Position numbers and translations under genes: made by a program. From the NCBI GenBank assembly GCA_028289455.1, contig JANQPN010000036.1:1-52030 (forward strand): DNA of 52,030 nt. Direction: 5' to 3'. This DNA is from Wenzhouxiangellaceae bacterium (GTDB lineage: Bacteria; Pseudomonadota; Gammaproteobacteria; Xanthomonadales; Wenzhouxiangellaceae). How positions within the stretch are numbered: the stretch's first letter is position 1; every line of letters begins with the position of its first letter. The notes beneath the pieces were generated by a model. It saw only the letters and a program-made list of their open reading frames with translations, made no database searches and was not told the DNA's origin. This document shows, one piece after another, positions 17,301 through 25,364 of the stretch.

Positions 17301-17744
17301 AGTAATGGCGCGCAAAACATGTCTTATTTGCGGCCACATGAAATTGCCGGTTTAGATCTGGATGCTGATCTGGTAGTGCTGAGCGGTTGTGAAACCGGCG
17401 TTGGCAAATCTGTAGGTAGTGAAGGCTTGTTGAGTTTAAGCCGTCCGTTCCTGGTTGCTGGTGCCCGTCAGGTGATTTCGAGCTTGTGGCAGGTTTCCGA
17501 TCAGGCCACAGCATTGTTGATGGAACGGTTCTATTTCCATCTGCTGCAGGAAGATCAGTCACCGGAAATGGCCCTGCGCATGGCCCAGCAGTGGTTGCGT
17601 GAACAACCGCAATGGGAACATCCGTATTTCTGGGCAGGTTTTGTGGTTCAGGGTGGCCGCAGCCTGTCAGAGTCAGCAGATCAGTTTGCTGATGCCATTG
17701 ATATTGAATCCCCACCCCTGACGCTGGTGAGTGCAGCGCTCTAA
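14391..17744 (+). CDS. Exported TPR-CHAT protease
   Basis: This 1117-residue protein has ATG 14391 with AAGGA seven bases upstream; an in-frame ATG at 14352, inside the preceding gene, lacks one. Domains in order: a signal peptide (1-30, AYIAMVIFGLMFCTVTAA); a beta-rich segment (about 40-130, IWTLPVPAGSALFVQI); about ten tetratricopeptide repeats (about 175-600, for example LALEYLDQALAIR); a charged coiled coil (about 645-710); and a C-terminal CHAT domain (about 780-1095). The CHAT caspase-type dyad is intact: H953 in HFATHG and C1000 in LSGCETG, followed by the typical VAGARQVISSLWQV. CHAT proteins are caspase-like peptidases, usually regulated by their helical repeats. The signal peptide places this one in the periplasm or outside, unlike cytoplasmic TPR-CHAT effectors linked to CRISPR. 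It ends the sigma-factor operon before a strong terminator. Confidence 0.85.
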   Translation: MNNHKRKNLSRCAYIAMVIFGLMFCTVTAANTKDSKRLKAGDIWTLPVPAGSALFVQIQNNGIDTISKAMDAEGEILSQSATWRGREGRYILSLNGDENTVLTVQVRSTEKHTITGEVIVSWLNESLIADAGIRNGLQAIADASDKRVTHFLGGIDNRDAAADLYLTAVNQLAGSEYADWIGDIYYEVGAIQRELGRLDIATESYSNALNFYRQNSNDKGIAAANSSLGLAAATAGEFDLALEYLDQALAIRNAQRDGFYQAQTLSNIGFIERDRDNFQNAANALEQALILSAGNQWRSIESILTLSASQIGSSGDLAQVINTLSNLAVTKTSMGLTLEAIDLWQAAIRLNTEINQPIIAARAEYNLGHALQEVGRLDEALTHIDNASHVFEEFNDDYWYSLSLESFGALYAAIDEFDDAIGYFEAAMELAGQNQQRRANILRRMANANWKKGDLELANTQFSEAYGVFTSNNQSSSAAIVASEHGQLLYDLGEIQQAIDSQRESLNTLSNLGYVREAARAESRLGQLLMSEGNNDVAEQSLKSALRGHRAVMDELYELDTLTALSRAQYGQASLDSAKAATELANKIRLRTLAPDVQTGFLASRRGAFEQYIDLLVANGDIREAWAVSEQIRARSLLDLIQSESMQSSELEKIRDERDLLLAKLADVSQSEDQSQLIALRREIDMLEGQLRSNENMLANISLPIDVTTIQKRLGDEVTMLSYFVGSEGSHLWSINKQQVQHFELPPASEIGPIATDLTHALRSHRQSRSRIAYMANQLSEIVLRPAIDSIQGRELVVVADGSLQLVPFGLLPVDGAASALVDNTTVTYSPSAKIFDLLDDQPVVPATNIVVLADPLANETQVASVNDAQDNFSSPLNFTELLAKRTLSQSAVNITSLPGAQLEAAAIENAAGANENDGYGSNVKVMTGSNASHKFVANGGLQGYGVIHFATHGIVDADMPELSGLVLADSNGAQNMSYLRPHEIAGLDLDADLVVLSGCETGVGKSVGSEGLLSLSRPFLVAGARQVISSLWQVSDQATALLMERFYFHLLQEDQSPEMALRMAQQWLREQPQWEHPYFWAGFVVQGGRSLSESADQFADAIDIESPPLTLVSAAL

Positions 17745-17754
17745 TGTAATCACG

Positions 17755-17779
17755 CCGGGACGGCACCCAGTCGTCCCGG
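17755..17779 (+). repeat. GC-rich hairpin after the CHAT gene
   Basis: CCGGGACG (17755-17762) and CGTCCCGG (17772-17779) pair perfectly over eight bases with a nine-base loop. It begins ten bases after the CHAT stop codon and lies just before the terminator. No T-tract follows directly. It may protect the 3' end of the transcript or assist termination. Confidence 0.7.
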
Positions 17780-17795
17780 TCAAGCGTCATTTTTT

Positions 17796-17822
17796 AGCCC
17801 GCCGAACAGGCGGGCTTTTTTT
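17796..17822 (+). terminator. Rho-independent terminator of the sigma/CHAT operon
   Basis: AGCCCGCC (17796-17803) and GGCGGGCT (17809-17816) form a perfect eight-base-pair stem with a five-base loop, followed directly by seven Ts. This is a textbook intrinsic terminator for plus-strand transcripts. It closes the ECF/anti-sigma/secreted/CHAT operon before the M20 peptidase gene. Confidence 0.92.
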
Positions 17823-17899
17823 ATTGTGATGAAGGGAATAACTTTGCATTATCCGGCCATTGCCCAGTATGCTGACTGGCCTGACATCGGGAGAAGCGC

Positions 17900-19210
17900 A
17901 TGACCATCAGTTTCAAAGTTTTTCGTTTATTGCCTAGTGCAGCAATAATGTTGTTCAGTGCCTCGGCCTGGTGTGTGCCTGAATGGTCTAAGCTGGATCA
18001 GCTGGCGGCTGATACCCAGCAGCAGGTGGTCAGTTGGCGTCGGCATTTTCATCAGAATCCGGAACTGTCCAACCGGGAATTTGAAACTGCAAAATATGTC
18101 GCTGCCGCATTGCGTGATATGGGCTTGGAAGTTGAAACCGGAATCGCTCATACTGGCGTTGTAGGACTGCTGAAAGGTGGGCAGCCTGGGCCGCTGATAG
18201 CCATTCGGGCAGATATGGATGCGTTGCCGGTGGCTGAGCAGACCGGGTTGTCTTTTGCTTCCACGGTAACATCTGAATACCTGGGTAAAGCAGTGGGTGT
18301 AATGCATGCCTGTGGACATGATGCCCATATGGCTATGGCATTGGGTACCGCAAGCGTATTGAGTGCTGTGCGGGAACAGCTACCGGGTTCTGTATTGTTT
18401 ATTTTCCAACCGGCCGAGGAAGGCGCCCCGGCGGGTGAAGAGGGTGGTGCAGAGCTGATGCTTAAGGAGGGCTTGTTCGAACGCTATCAGCCGGAAGTTA
18501 TTTTCGGAATGCACGTGGGCTTGAATATACCTGGCGGTCGATTGGCTGTGCGTTCGGGCCCGGCCATGGCAGCGGTTGACTATCTAAAGATTGATGTGTT
18601 GGGTGAACAAACTCATGGTGCAGCGCCTTGGGCCGGTATTGATCCTATCGTAGTCGGCTCGCAAATAGTGCTTGGCCTGCAGACTATTGCCAGCCGTCAG
18701 TTAAATCTGACTGAGGTCCCTTATGTTATTACCATCGGCAAATTCGATGCCGGAGTACGAAATAACATCATTCCGGATCGTGTTGAGATGCATGGCACTA
18801 TCCGCAGCTTTGATATCGCCATGCAAAATGATATTCATCAACGCATTATCAGAACGGCTGAAAATATTGCCGCCAGTGCCGGGGCAAAAGCAGAAGTCAC
18901 CATTACCAAACAATATCCTGCCACGGTAAACAATCGGGCACTAACTTCACAAATGATGCCCACATTGCAGAAAGTGGCCGGAGACTCACCGGTGATTAAC
19001 CCTGTCCTGGTTACCGGTGCTGAAGATTTTGCTTTCTTTGCAAGGGAAATTCCGGGTTTGTATGTATTCCTGTCGGCATCAGACCCTGATCGAAGTGGAT
19101 TTCAATCACCTGCTAACCATTCGCCTTTTTTTGATGTGCATGAGCCGAACATGCAACTGGGCGTAGAGGTGTTTTCACACCTGGTGGTGGATTATCTGCA
19201 GCAGCATTAA
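17900..19210 (+). CDS. Exported M20-family amidohydrolase/peptidase
   Basis: This 436-residue protein belongs to the M20D metallo-hydrolases (N-acyl-amino acid amidohydrolase, hippurate hydrolase, IAA-amino acid hydrolase type). Residues 1-25 are a signal peptide (FRLLPSAAIMLFSASAWC), so it acts in the periplasm. Visible motifs are WRRHFHQNPELS, IRADMDALPV, the metal-binding MHACGHDAHMA (Cys and His ligands), FQPAEEG with the catalytic Glu pair, GMHVG, and the dimerisation or lid domain with HGAAPWAGIDP and NIIPD. The C-terminal VTGAEDFAFFAREIPG supplies a metal-site Glu and the last ligand region is NHSPFFDVHE. The site therefore looks active on N-acylated amino acids or small peptides; the exact substrate is not readable. 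It starts a plus-strand run that continues 18 bases later with the AddB-like gene. Confidence 0.88.
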   Translation: MTISFKVFRLLPSAAIMLFSASAWCVPEWSKLDQLAADTQQQVVSWRRHFHQNPELSNREFETAKYVAAALRDMGLEVETGIAHTGVVGLLKGGQPGPLIAIRADMDALPVAEQTGLSFASTVTSEYLGKAVGVMHACGHDAHMAMALGTASVLSAVREQLPGSVLFIFQPAEEGAPAGEEGGAELMLKEGLFERYQPEVIFGMHVGLNIPGGRLAVRSGPAMAAVDYLKIDVLGEQTHGAAPWAGIDPIVVGSQIVLGLQTIASRQLNLTEVPYVITIGKFDAGVRNNIIPDRVEMHGTIRSFDIAMQNDIHQRIIRTAENIAASAGAKAEVTITKQYPATVNNRALTSQMMPTLQKVAGDSPVINPVLVTGAEDFAFFAREIPGLYVFLSASDPDRSGFQSPANHSPFFDVHEPNMQLGVEVFSHLVVDYLQQH

Positions 19211-19228
19211 TGGCGGTGGTCGCAGGGG

Positions 19229-21979
19229 ATGGTCGATCAGTTGACGTTAGACTTAGACCAGGTTGATTGGCCTGAAGCGCAACAACAGCTGGAGCAAGGC
19301 GCCACGCTGATCACCGCTAACCGGCGCCAGGCGCAGGTATTGTTATTGCGGTATGCGGAAAGTCAGAGTGGGGCAGCCTGGGCCAGGCCGGATATTATTG
19401 CCTGGACCGCCTGGCAGCAGCGGCAGTTCGCTGATCTCAGTACCCGTTATATCAGTGACAGATCGCTGCTGGAGGATTATCAGGCTGAATGGTTATGGCA
19501 AAGCATTATCGATCGGGACAGCAACAGTGACATATTATTAAACCGGAGCGCATGTGCCAGGGCCGCACTTTCGGCCTGGCAGTTAACTCAATCATTTAAT
19601 TTAAGCGAACGCGATCTGGACGCTTACCCCAGTGCTGAAACCACTGCGATGCTGCGCTGGAGCAGACAATACACGCGGCGGTTGGAAAATCTCGGTGCCA
19701 TCGATACCGCGCAGCTTTCCCGCTTTCTGCTGGATGAACTGATACAGGGGCGATGGCAACCGTCGGAAAATTGTCTATTGTATGGGTTTGAGCGCTGGCA
19801 GCCTGCACAGCAGCGATTGCTGCTGGCCAAGCAGAAGCTGGGATCCACGCTGTATGAACTGAATTTGACGGCACAATCTGCAGCACTGCGAATTGTTGCA
19901 GCCGGTGATCAAACTCAGGAATTAATTCACGCTGCCCGCTGGGCCGGACAGCAGATTCAATCCATCGAATACAATGCGGGTAATAAACCGATCACCATCG
20001 TTGTGCCTGATCTGCACTTACGCCGTGCTGAAGTTGAATCTGTATTGACTGCTGTACTACATCCTTACTGGAATGCTTTTGAACAGGTTCGGTCCGATTC
20101 GCAGCATTTATTTGATATCTCAGCAGCTTCATCATTAGCTGATGATCCAGTCATAGCTCTGGCATTTTCTTGGTTGTCATTGATTCGCGGGCCGGCACCA
20201 TTCACGGTCTACAGCCGGCTGCTCCGCAGTGCTTTGCCGGGTGATGATGAAACCCAATCCCGCGCTAACCTGGAAATCTGTCTTCGCGCCCAAGGGGTCG
20301 AGCAATTCAGACTGGAAGACGTGATGCAGCTGTCCGGTCAGCTGCAGAAACCCTGGTACAGTCCTGAATTTCAGCAACAGCTGAGGATGCTGCTGGAAGC
20401 CCGGCAGTGGTTTTCAGAAAAGCGCACCAGTAACAGCTGGCTGAACAATATCGGGCAGCTGCTGGCTGCGCTGAAGTGGCCATTAGCTGATGCTGCTGAG
20501 CAGCAGTCTGAGGCTACTGATTTTAGACTGCAGTCATCGTGGCAGCAGTTACAGGATCAATTTGTACAGCTGACCGTGCAGGATGAAAAAATTTCCGGTA
20601 CCCAGGCACTGCAATGGTTGCAACATCTGGCTCGAAATATTCCAGTACAACAAGCCCGGCCACAGGCCCTGGTTCAGGTGCTGGGGTTGTTTGAAGCATT
20701 GGGACAGCGCTATTCAGCAGTATGGGTAACCGGTATGAGTGCTGCCAGCTGGCCAGCACCGCTGCAGCCCAATCCATTGCTGCCGGTTGCTCTGCAGAGG
20801 TATTACTCGATGCCGCAGGCTGATGCACAACAGGAGCTCGAGTATGCGGAGCAGATCACTCGATCTCTGCAGCATATTGCTGAGAATGTGGTATTCAGTT
20901 ACGCGGTTATGGTTGATGATTCCGCTCAACTGCCCAGCCCGTTGATCAAAAACCTGGCTACTGATGTTGAACTGCTGCCGGAAGTCAACAAGTACCAATA
21001 CTGGCTGGATTGCCGGCAGCAGCGGCATCTGGAAGCTTATGCTGATCAACAGGCACCGGGATTGGTATCACCATCGACCAGTGAGTCTGATCATCATTCG
21101 ACTGAAAGTTTCAGTCACGGTGGTGCCGCATTACTGAAAGCTCAGGCTCAGTGCCCGTTTCAGGCATTGGCAGCCTACCGTTTGAAAGCCACTGCACTGG
21201 AGGCGGTCAGCCCGGGGATTAATGCTTTGCAGCATGGCAATATTGTGCATGCCGTGTTGCACAGTTTCTGGCAAGCCAGTAAACCTGCTGACCTGACCGA
21301 TTCTGCTGACCGTGAAAGCAGACTTGGCAAATGCATTCAGATGAGCCTGTCCAGCCACAATGTGTTATGCCTAAGAAATAATAATCTGCGACAGGCGTAT
21401 GCCGATTACCTGCAGCAAATGCTCGGCAGCTGGTTGGCAATAGAAGCCGGGCGACCTGGGACATTCAGAATCGCTGCATTGGAACAAACCAGGAAGGTCA
21501 CATTAGGTCCGTTAAAACTGCAGCTGCGCGTTGACCGGATAGATCAGCTGGAAGACGGTAGTCTGGTGGTGATGGATTACAAATCGGGTGTGGGTAATCC
21601 GTTGAATTGGTCTGATGAGCGTCTATCAGAACCGCAAGTGCCCTTGTACGCTGTTTCCACACGCAACCTGGGCGGTGCAGTATTTGCCAACCTGAAACCC
21701 GGTAAGGCCGGCTTCAGGGGGTTCACTCTTCAGCCGGGTCAATTGAGTGGTGTGGCTCAGTTGGGGCAGGGCAGAACCATGCTGGATAAAAACCATGCTG
21801 ACTGGGCGGGTTTGCAGGATTACTGGCAGCAGCGGCTGATGGATCTGGCCAGCGAGTATTACCAGGGACGTGCTGTTGCGCAGCCCTATAAGCAGGCCTG
21901 CCGGTTTTGCCGTCGGCAGAGCTTGTGTCGCATTGATGCGCTGAACAGTACCGATCAGGATGAATTCAGAGATGACTGA
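19229..21979 (+). CDS. AddB-like DNA repair nuclease subunit
   Basis: This 916-residue protein resembles the AddB-like 'probable DNA repair protein' family that pairs with an AddA/UvrD-type helicase. Its middle has a degenerate helicase fold (VWVTGMSAASWPAP). The C-terminus is a RecB-type PD-(D/E)XK nuclease with D769 in VDRIDQL and D783/K785 in VMDYKSG. Four cysteines, C642, C891, C894 and C900 (spacing Cx2Cx5C at the end), match the iron-sulfur staple of AddB nucleases. The N-terminus (TLITANRRQAQVLLLRY) corresponds to the helicase-like start without a clear Walker A motif. ATG 19229 has AGGGG immediately before it, which is too close, so a TTG at 19241 or another start is possible. The stop overlaps the start of the helicase gene by 20 bases. 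The pair probably processes double-strand breaks for recombination. Confidence 0.82.
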   Translation: MVDQLTLDLDQVDWPEAQQQLEQGATLITANRRQAQVLLLRYAESQSGAAWARPDIIAWTAWQQRQFADLSTRYISDRSLLEDYQAEWLWQSIIDRDSNSDILLNRSACARAALSAWQLTQSFNLSERDLDAYPSAETTAMLRWSRQYTRRLENLGAIDTAQLSRFLLDELIQGRWQPSENCLLYGFERWQPAQQRLLLAKQKLGSTLYELNLTAQSAALRIVAAGDQTQELIHAARWAGQQIQSIEYNAGNKPITIVVPDLHLRRAEVESVLTAVLHPYWNAFEQVRSDSQHLFDISAASSLADDPVIALAFSWLSLIRGPAPFTVYSRLLRSALPGDDETQSRANLEICLRAQGVEQFRLEDVMQLSGQLQKPWYSPEFQQQLRMLLEARQWFSEKRTSNSWLNNIGQLLAALKWPLADAAEQQSEATDFRLQSSWQQLQDQFVQLTVQDEKISGTQALQWLQHLARNIPVQQARPQALVQVLGLFEALGQRYSAVWVTGMSAASWPAPLQPNPLLPVALQRYYSMPQADAQQELEYAEQITRSLQHIAENVVFSYAVMVDDSAQLPSPLIKNLATDVELLPEVNKYQYWLDCRQQRHLEAYADQQAPGLVSPSTSESDHHSTESFSHGGAALLKAQAQCPFQALAAYRLKATALEAVSPGINALQHGNIVHAVLHSFWQASKPADLTDSADRESRLGKCIQMSLSSHNVLCLRNNNLRQAYADYLQQMLGSWLAIEAGRPGTFRIAALEQTRKVTLGPLKLQLRVDRIDQLEDGSLVVMDYKSGVGNPLNWSDERLSEPQVPLYAVSTRNLGGAVFANLKPGKAGFRGFTLQPGQLSGVAQLGQGRTMLDKNHADWAGLQDYWQQRLMDLASEYYQGRAVAQPYKQACRFCRRQSLCRIDALNSTDQDEFRDD

Positions 21980-24900
21980 TATCCGCCTGCCCGGTGATAA
22001 CCAGGCCCGCCAGACGGCTTTGGATATCAGCCGGTCATTTATTGTCCAGGCACCGGCCGGATCGGGAAAGACCGGGCTGTTGACCCAACGGTTCCTGGCT
22101 TTACTTGCAGTGGTACGGCAACCGGAAGAAATCCTGGCAATTACCTTTACCCGCAAAGCACGCGGCGAGATGCTGGAAAGGATTCTGGGTGCCTTGGAAC
22201 AAGCTGGGCAAAGAGCCGAGGCTCAATCTCAGGATGCATTCAGCCGCCAGTTACTGGAGCTTGCCGGCAGGGCACTGGCGCGTTCTGAACAGCAGGGCTG
22301 GCGTTTACTGGAACAGCCGAACCGGCTGCGGATTCTGACCATTGATGCCTTCAATGCAGGTTTGACCCGTCAGTTGCCGGTATTGAGTCAATACGGTGCC
22401 CAGCCGCAAGTGGTCGACAATGCCGACAGATTGTACCGACAGGCGGTACGGCAGGTGTTGCTGGGAGAGCATCTTTCTGCTTCGCAGCAGCAACAGGTAC
22501 ATGCTGTGCTGGCGCATAGCGGGTTTCAGCAGGCCATGCTGGAAGATACGCTGATCGCCATGCTGGATAAGCGTGAGCGCTGGATGGATTTGCTGAGCAT
22601 TGGATCAGCTGATCAGAATGACCGCCTCCAACTGGAAGCTGTACTGACATTTATTGTAGAGGAGCATCTACAGGGGCTGTTAAAGCTCGACACCAATCTG
22701 GCGGCAGAGCTGACTGAGCTGGGCAGCTACGCTGCCGGTCAAAGCCACTCACTGGATAGCCGCTGGTTATCGGATAAAGCAGTTGATTTGATGGCCGGTC
22801 AAAGCAGCCAACCAGGCAGCAGTGTGGATGATCTGCCCATCTGGCAGGCATTGACCGAGCTGGTATTGACCTCGGCAGCATCACCTAAGCCAAGGACGTC
22901 CAGAGGTGTTCAGAAACGCCTTGGTTTTCCGGATAACAATCAGTACAAAATGCGTATGCAGGTGTTACTCGAACAGCTTGCCGATAATCCTGCTTTGATT
23001 GCCCATCTGGTGGGCCTCAGACAGTTACCCAATCCTTGTTATCCAGATGATCAATGGTCGATACTGCGGCCCATGCTGGTGACATTGCAGCTATGCCTGG
23101 CTGAGCTGTTACTGGTGTTTCGTGAGAATGGCCTGGTTGATCACAATGAGATGGCTGCCAGGGCGCTTTACGCATTGAGTTCAGATGATGCCGGGGGTCC
23201 CAGTGAACTGGCATTACAGTTGGATGCACGCATCACCCATATTCTGGTTGATGAGTTTCAGGACACTTCCATCGGACAATTGCAACTGCTGCAGAAGTTG
23301 ACGGCAGGCTGGCAACCGCAAGGTGATAACAGCCTGTTCCTGGTAGGCGATCCGATGCAGTCGATCTATGGTTTCCGTAAGGCGGAAGTCGGAATCTTTT
23401 TATCCGTATGGGAAAACGGGTTACCGGACTTTCCGCTGGAACGCCTGCAACTGCAGGTTAACTTCCGGACTCAGCGGGCATTGGTGGAATGGTGCAACAC
23501 CATTTTTCAGGAAATATTGCCGGCAGACAATAATCTGAATGCAGGTGCAGTGCGCTGGTCGCGTTCTGATGCCTGGCACCCGGTGGCTGCGGAGCAGCCT
23601 GTGGAAATCATTCTGCAGATTGAAAAAGATCGCTTGGCGGAAGCCGAAAAAGTAGTAGAGCTGGTACAGCAGGCATTACAGCGTGAATCAGAAGAAATCG
23701 CTGTTCTGGTGCGCAGACGCAAAGATGTTGAGGCAATTTTACCGGCGTTGCAAAAGGCCGGTGTTGCATTCCAGGCAGTGGATATGGCATCGCTGGAGCA
23801 AACTCCGGAAGTACGCGATTTGCTGGCACTTACCCAGGCGCTGGTGCATCCGGGTGATCGATTGTCCTGGCTAAGCGTATTACGCGCTCCATGGTGCGGA
23901 TTGGAGCTTGCGGAGTTGCTGCAAATTGCCGGACTGGGAGAAGCTCAGGATTTGACTACAGTGGATCCCGGCATGTTGGATGGTACTGCACAACAGCGGT
24001 TGAGCCGGGTTTTGTCGGTACTGCAGTCAGCGGTAGCCAACCGGCATTGGTTAACTCTGAGGCAACTGGTGACCCAGACCTGGCAACAATTGGGTGGGCC
24101 GGCGTGTTATCTGTCGAATACTGCACTGGAGAATGCGGAGCGTTTTCTGGCGCTGCTGGATGGTGAATCGGTGGCCGGTGATCTGGATGACCCTTTGCAG
24201 CTGGAAGAACAGTTGCACCGAATTTTTGCCAGTGCAGAAACCAATCCCGATGCTGCCCGGGTGCAGGTGATGACTATTCATAAGGCCAAAGGTCTGGAAT
24301 TTGACGAGGTGATTCTGCCTGGCCTGGGATATCCGATTCGTTATTCAGATAATGACCAGCCGCTGCTGATCAGTGAGTTTCGTCCAATTGGTAATTCCAG
24401 CGGCCTGCTGCTGGGCATGCGTCAGGCAGCTGGCAGCAGTGAACCTGACCCGGTTTATCGTTTTATCAATTTGCTGCATGCTCAGCGCAGGGAAAACGAA
24501 GCCCGTCGTCTGCTGTACGTGGCCACCACCCGTGCGAAGCAGCGCTTGCATCTGCTTAGTCACCTCGATGGCAAGGGTGAGCAGCCGTCTAAAAATTCTC
24601 CGATGAGCTGGTTGTGGCCGTTGATTGAGGATGGTGCGCAAATACTGGATACAAAAGACATAGCTGAAAATGCGGAACCGGCAGTTGTTCCGTTTTACCG
24701 TCTGCCGGCAGATTGGCAACCGCCAGAACCTGCAGAGCAGATTCAATTCACTAGGCAGGCGGTATTAAGTATTACCGAGCTGGCTCCCGAAACACCGAAG
24801 CCGGAGTTGCCTCAGGCAGCAGCTATTGGCCGGGTAGTGCACCGGGCACTGGAGGCACTGGTGAATTATGGCGAGAACTGGTGGCAGACGCTGGACCAGG

Positions 24901-25322
24901 AGAAATGGGTTAATTTGCAATTAAGGAAAGAGCAACTTACCCCCGATTTGCATGCAGCAGCCGGCAAGTTGATTGTTCAGGCAGTCAATAACACCCTGGA
25001 AGATGAACACGGTCGCTGGTTGCTGCAGCCGCATACCGAGTCGGCCTGTGAATTCGCGATCGGGTATTTTGAACATGATCGGCTGACCTCAGCCATTATT
25101 GACAGAACCTTTGTTGATGCGAACAACCTGCGCTGGATTATTGATTACAAAACCGGACTGCATGAAGGAGAGGATGTTGATTCATACATTGATTACCAGG
25201 TTCGACATTACCGGCCGCAGATGCTTCGTTATCGGCAGCTAATGAGCGAGATTGATGAGCGGGATGTGCAGCTGGCTTTATACTTTCCATTGCTGAAGCG
25301 GTTTGAATTGATTGATGGTTGA
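21960..25322 (+). CDS. AddA-like UvrD/RecB helicase-nuclease
   Basis: This 1120-residue protein has all superfamily 1 helicase motifs. Walker A is APAGSGKT (31-38). Others are TFTRKARGEM (Ia), HILVDEFQDTS (II), LVGDPMQSIYGFRKAEV (III), QVNFRTQ (IV), VMTIHKAKGLEFDEVILPG (V) and RRLLYVATTRAKQRLHLL (VI). The C-terminal 150 residues form a PD-(D/E)XK nuclease with IIDYKTG (D1062, K1064) after GRVVHRALEAL. This is the AddA architecture: an ATP-driven helicase plus nuclease that resects broken DNA ends with AddB. The start at ATG 21960 lies 20 bases inside the AddB-like gene, implying co-translation; ATG 21972 is an in-frame alternative. A hairpin spans the stop codon. Most well-studied gammaproteobacteria use RecBCD, so this enzyme may replace or supplement it. 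Confidence 0.88.
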   Translation: MNSEMTDIRLPGDNQARQTALDISRSFIVQAPAGSGKTGLLTQRFLALLAVVRQPEEILAITFTRKARGEMLERILGALEQAGQRAEAQSQDAFSRQLLELAGRALARSEQQGWRLLEQPNRLRILTIDAFNAGLTRQLPVLSQYGAQPQVVDNADRLYRQAVRQVLLGEHLSASQQQQVHAVLAHSGFQQAMLEDTLIAMLDKRERWMDLLSIGSADQNDRLQLEAVLTFIVEEHLQGLLKLDTNLAAELTELGSYAAGQSHSLDSRWLSDKAVDLMAGQSSQPGSSVDDLPIWQALTELVLTSAASPKPRTSRGVQKRLGFPDNNQYKMRMQVLLEQLADNPALIAHLVGLRQLPNPCYPDDQWSILRPMLVTLQLCLAELLLVFRENGLVDHNEMAARALYALSSDDAGGPSELALQLDARITHILVDEFQDTSIGQLQLLQKLTAGWQPQGDNSLFLVGDPMQSIYGFRKAEVGIFLSVWENGLPDFPLERLQLQVNFRTQRALVEWCNTIFQEILPADNNLNAGAVRWSRSDAWHPVAAEQPVEIILQIEKDRLAEAEKVVELVQQALQRESEEIAVLVRRRKDVEAILPALQKAGVAFQAVDMASLEQTPEVRDLLALTQALVHPGDRLSWLSVLRAPWCGLELAELLQIAGLGEAQDLTTVDPGMLDGTAQQRLSRVLSVLQSAVANRHWLTLRQLVTQTWQQLGGPACYLSNTALENAERFLALLDGESVAGDLDDPLQLEEQLHRIFASAETNPDAARVQVMTIHKAKGLEFDEVILPGLGYPIRYSDNDQPLLISEFRPIGNSSGLLLGMRQAAGSSEPDPVYRFINLLHAQRRENEARRLLYVATTRAKQRLHLLSHLDGKGEQPSKNSPMSWLWPLIEDGAQILDTKDIAENAEPAVVPFYRLPADWQPPEPAEQIQFTRQAVLSITELAPETPKPELPQAAAIGRVVHRALEALVNYGENWWQTLDQEKWVNLQLRKEQLTPDLHAAAGKLIVQAVNNTLEDEHGRWLLQPHTESACEFAIGYFEHDRLTSAIIDRTFVDANNLRWIIDYKTGLHEGEDVDSYIDYQVRHYRPQMLRYRQLMSEIDERDVQLALYFPLLKRFELIDG

Positions 25323-25333
25323 GAATCAACCAT
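25315..25333 (+). repeat. Hairpin spanning the AddA-like stop codon
   Basis: ATGGTTGA (25315-25322) and TCAACCAT (25326-25333) form a perfect eight-base-pair stem with a GAA loop. The gene's TGA is inside the left arm. It is followed by AAAA rather than T, so it is not a plain terminator. Confidence 0.6.
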
Positions 25334-25364
25334 AAAAGCTGAAACGATACAGCGGGTTTTCATT

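Noticed and set aside
12289..17744. Possible link of the TPR-CHAT protein to a type III-E CRISPR (Craspase) system
   Set aside because: No CRISPR repeats, cas or gRAMP gene is present in the window, and the protein has a signal peptide, so it should be exported.
17242..17790. 182-codon minus-strand frame opposite the CHAT domain
   Set aside because: It is antisense to the catalytic CHAT region and is Pro/His/Arg-rich as expected for a shadow.
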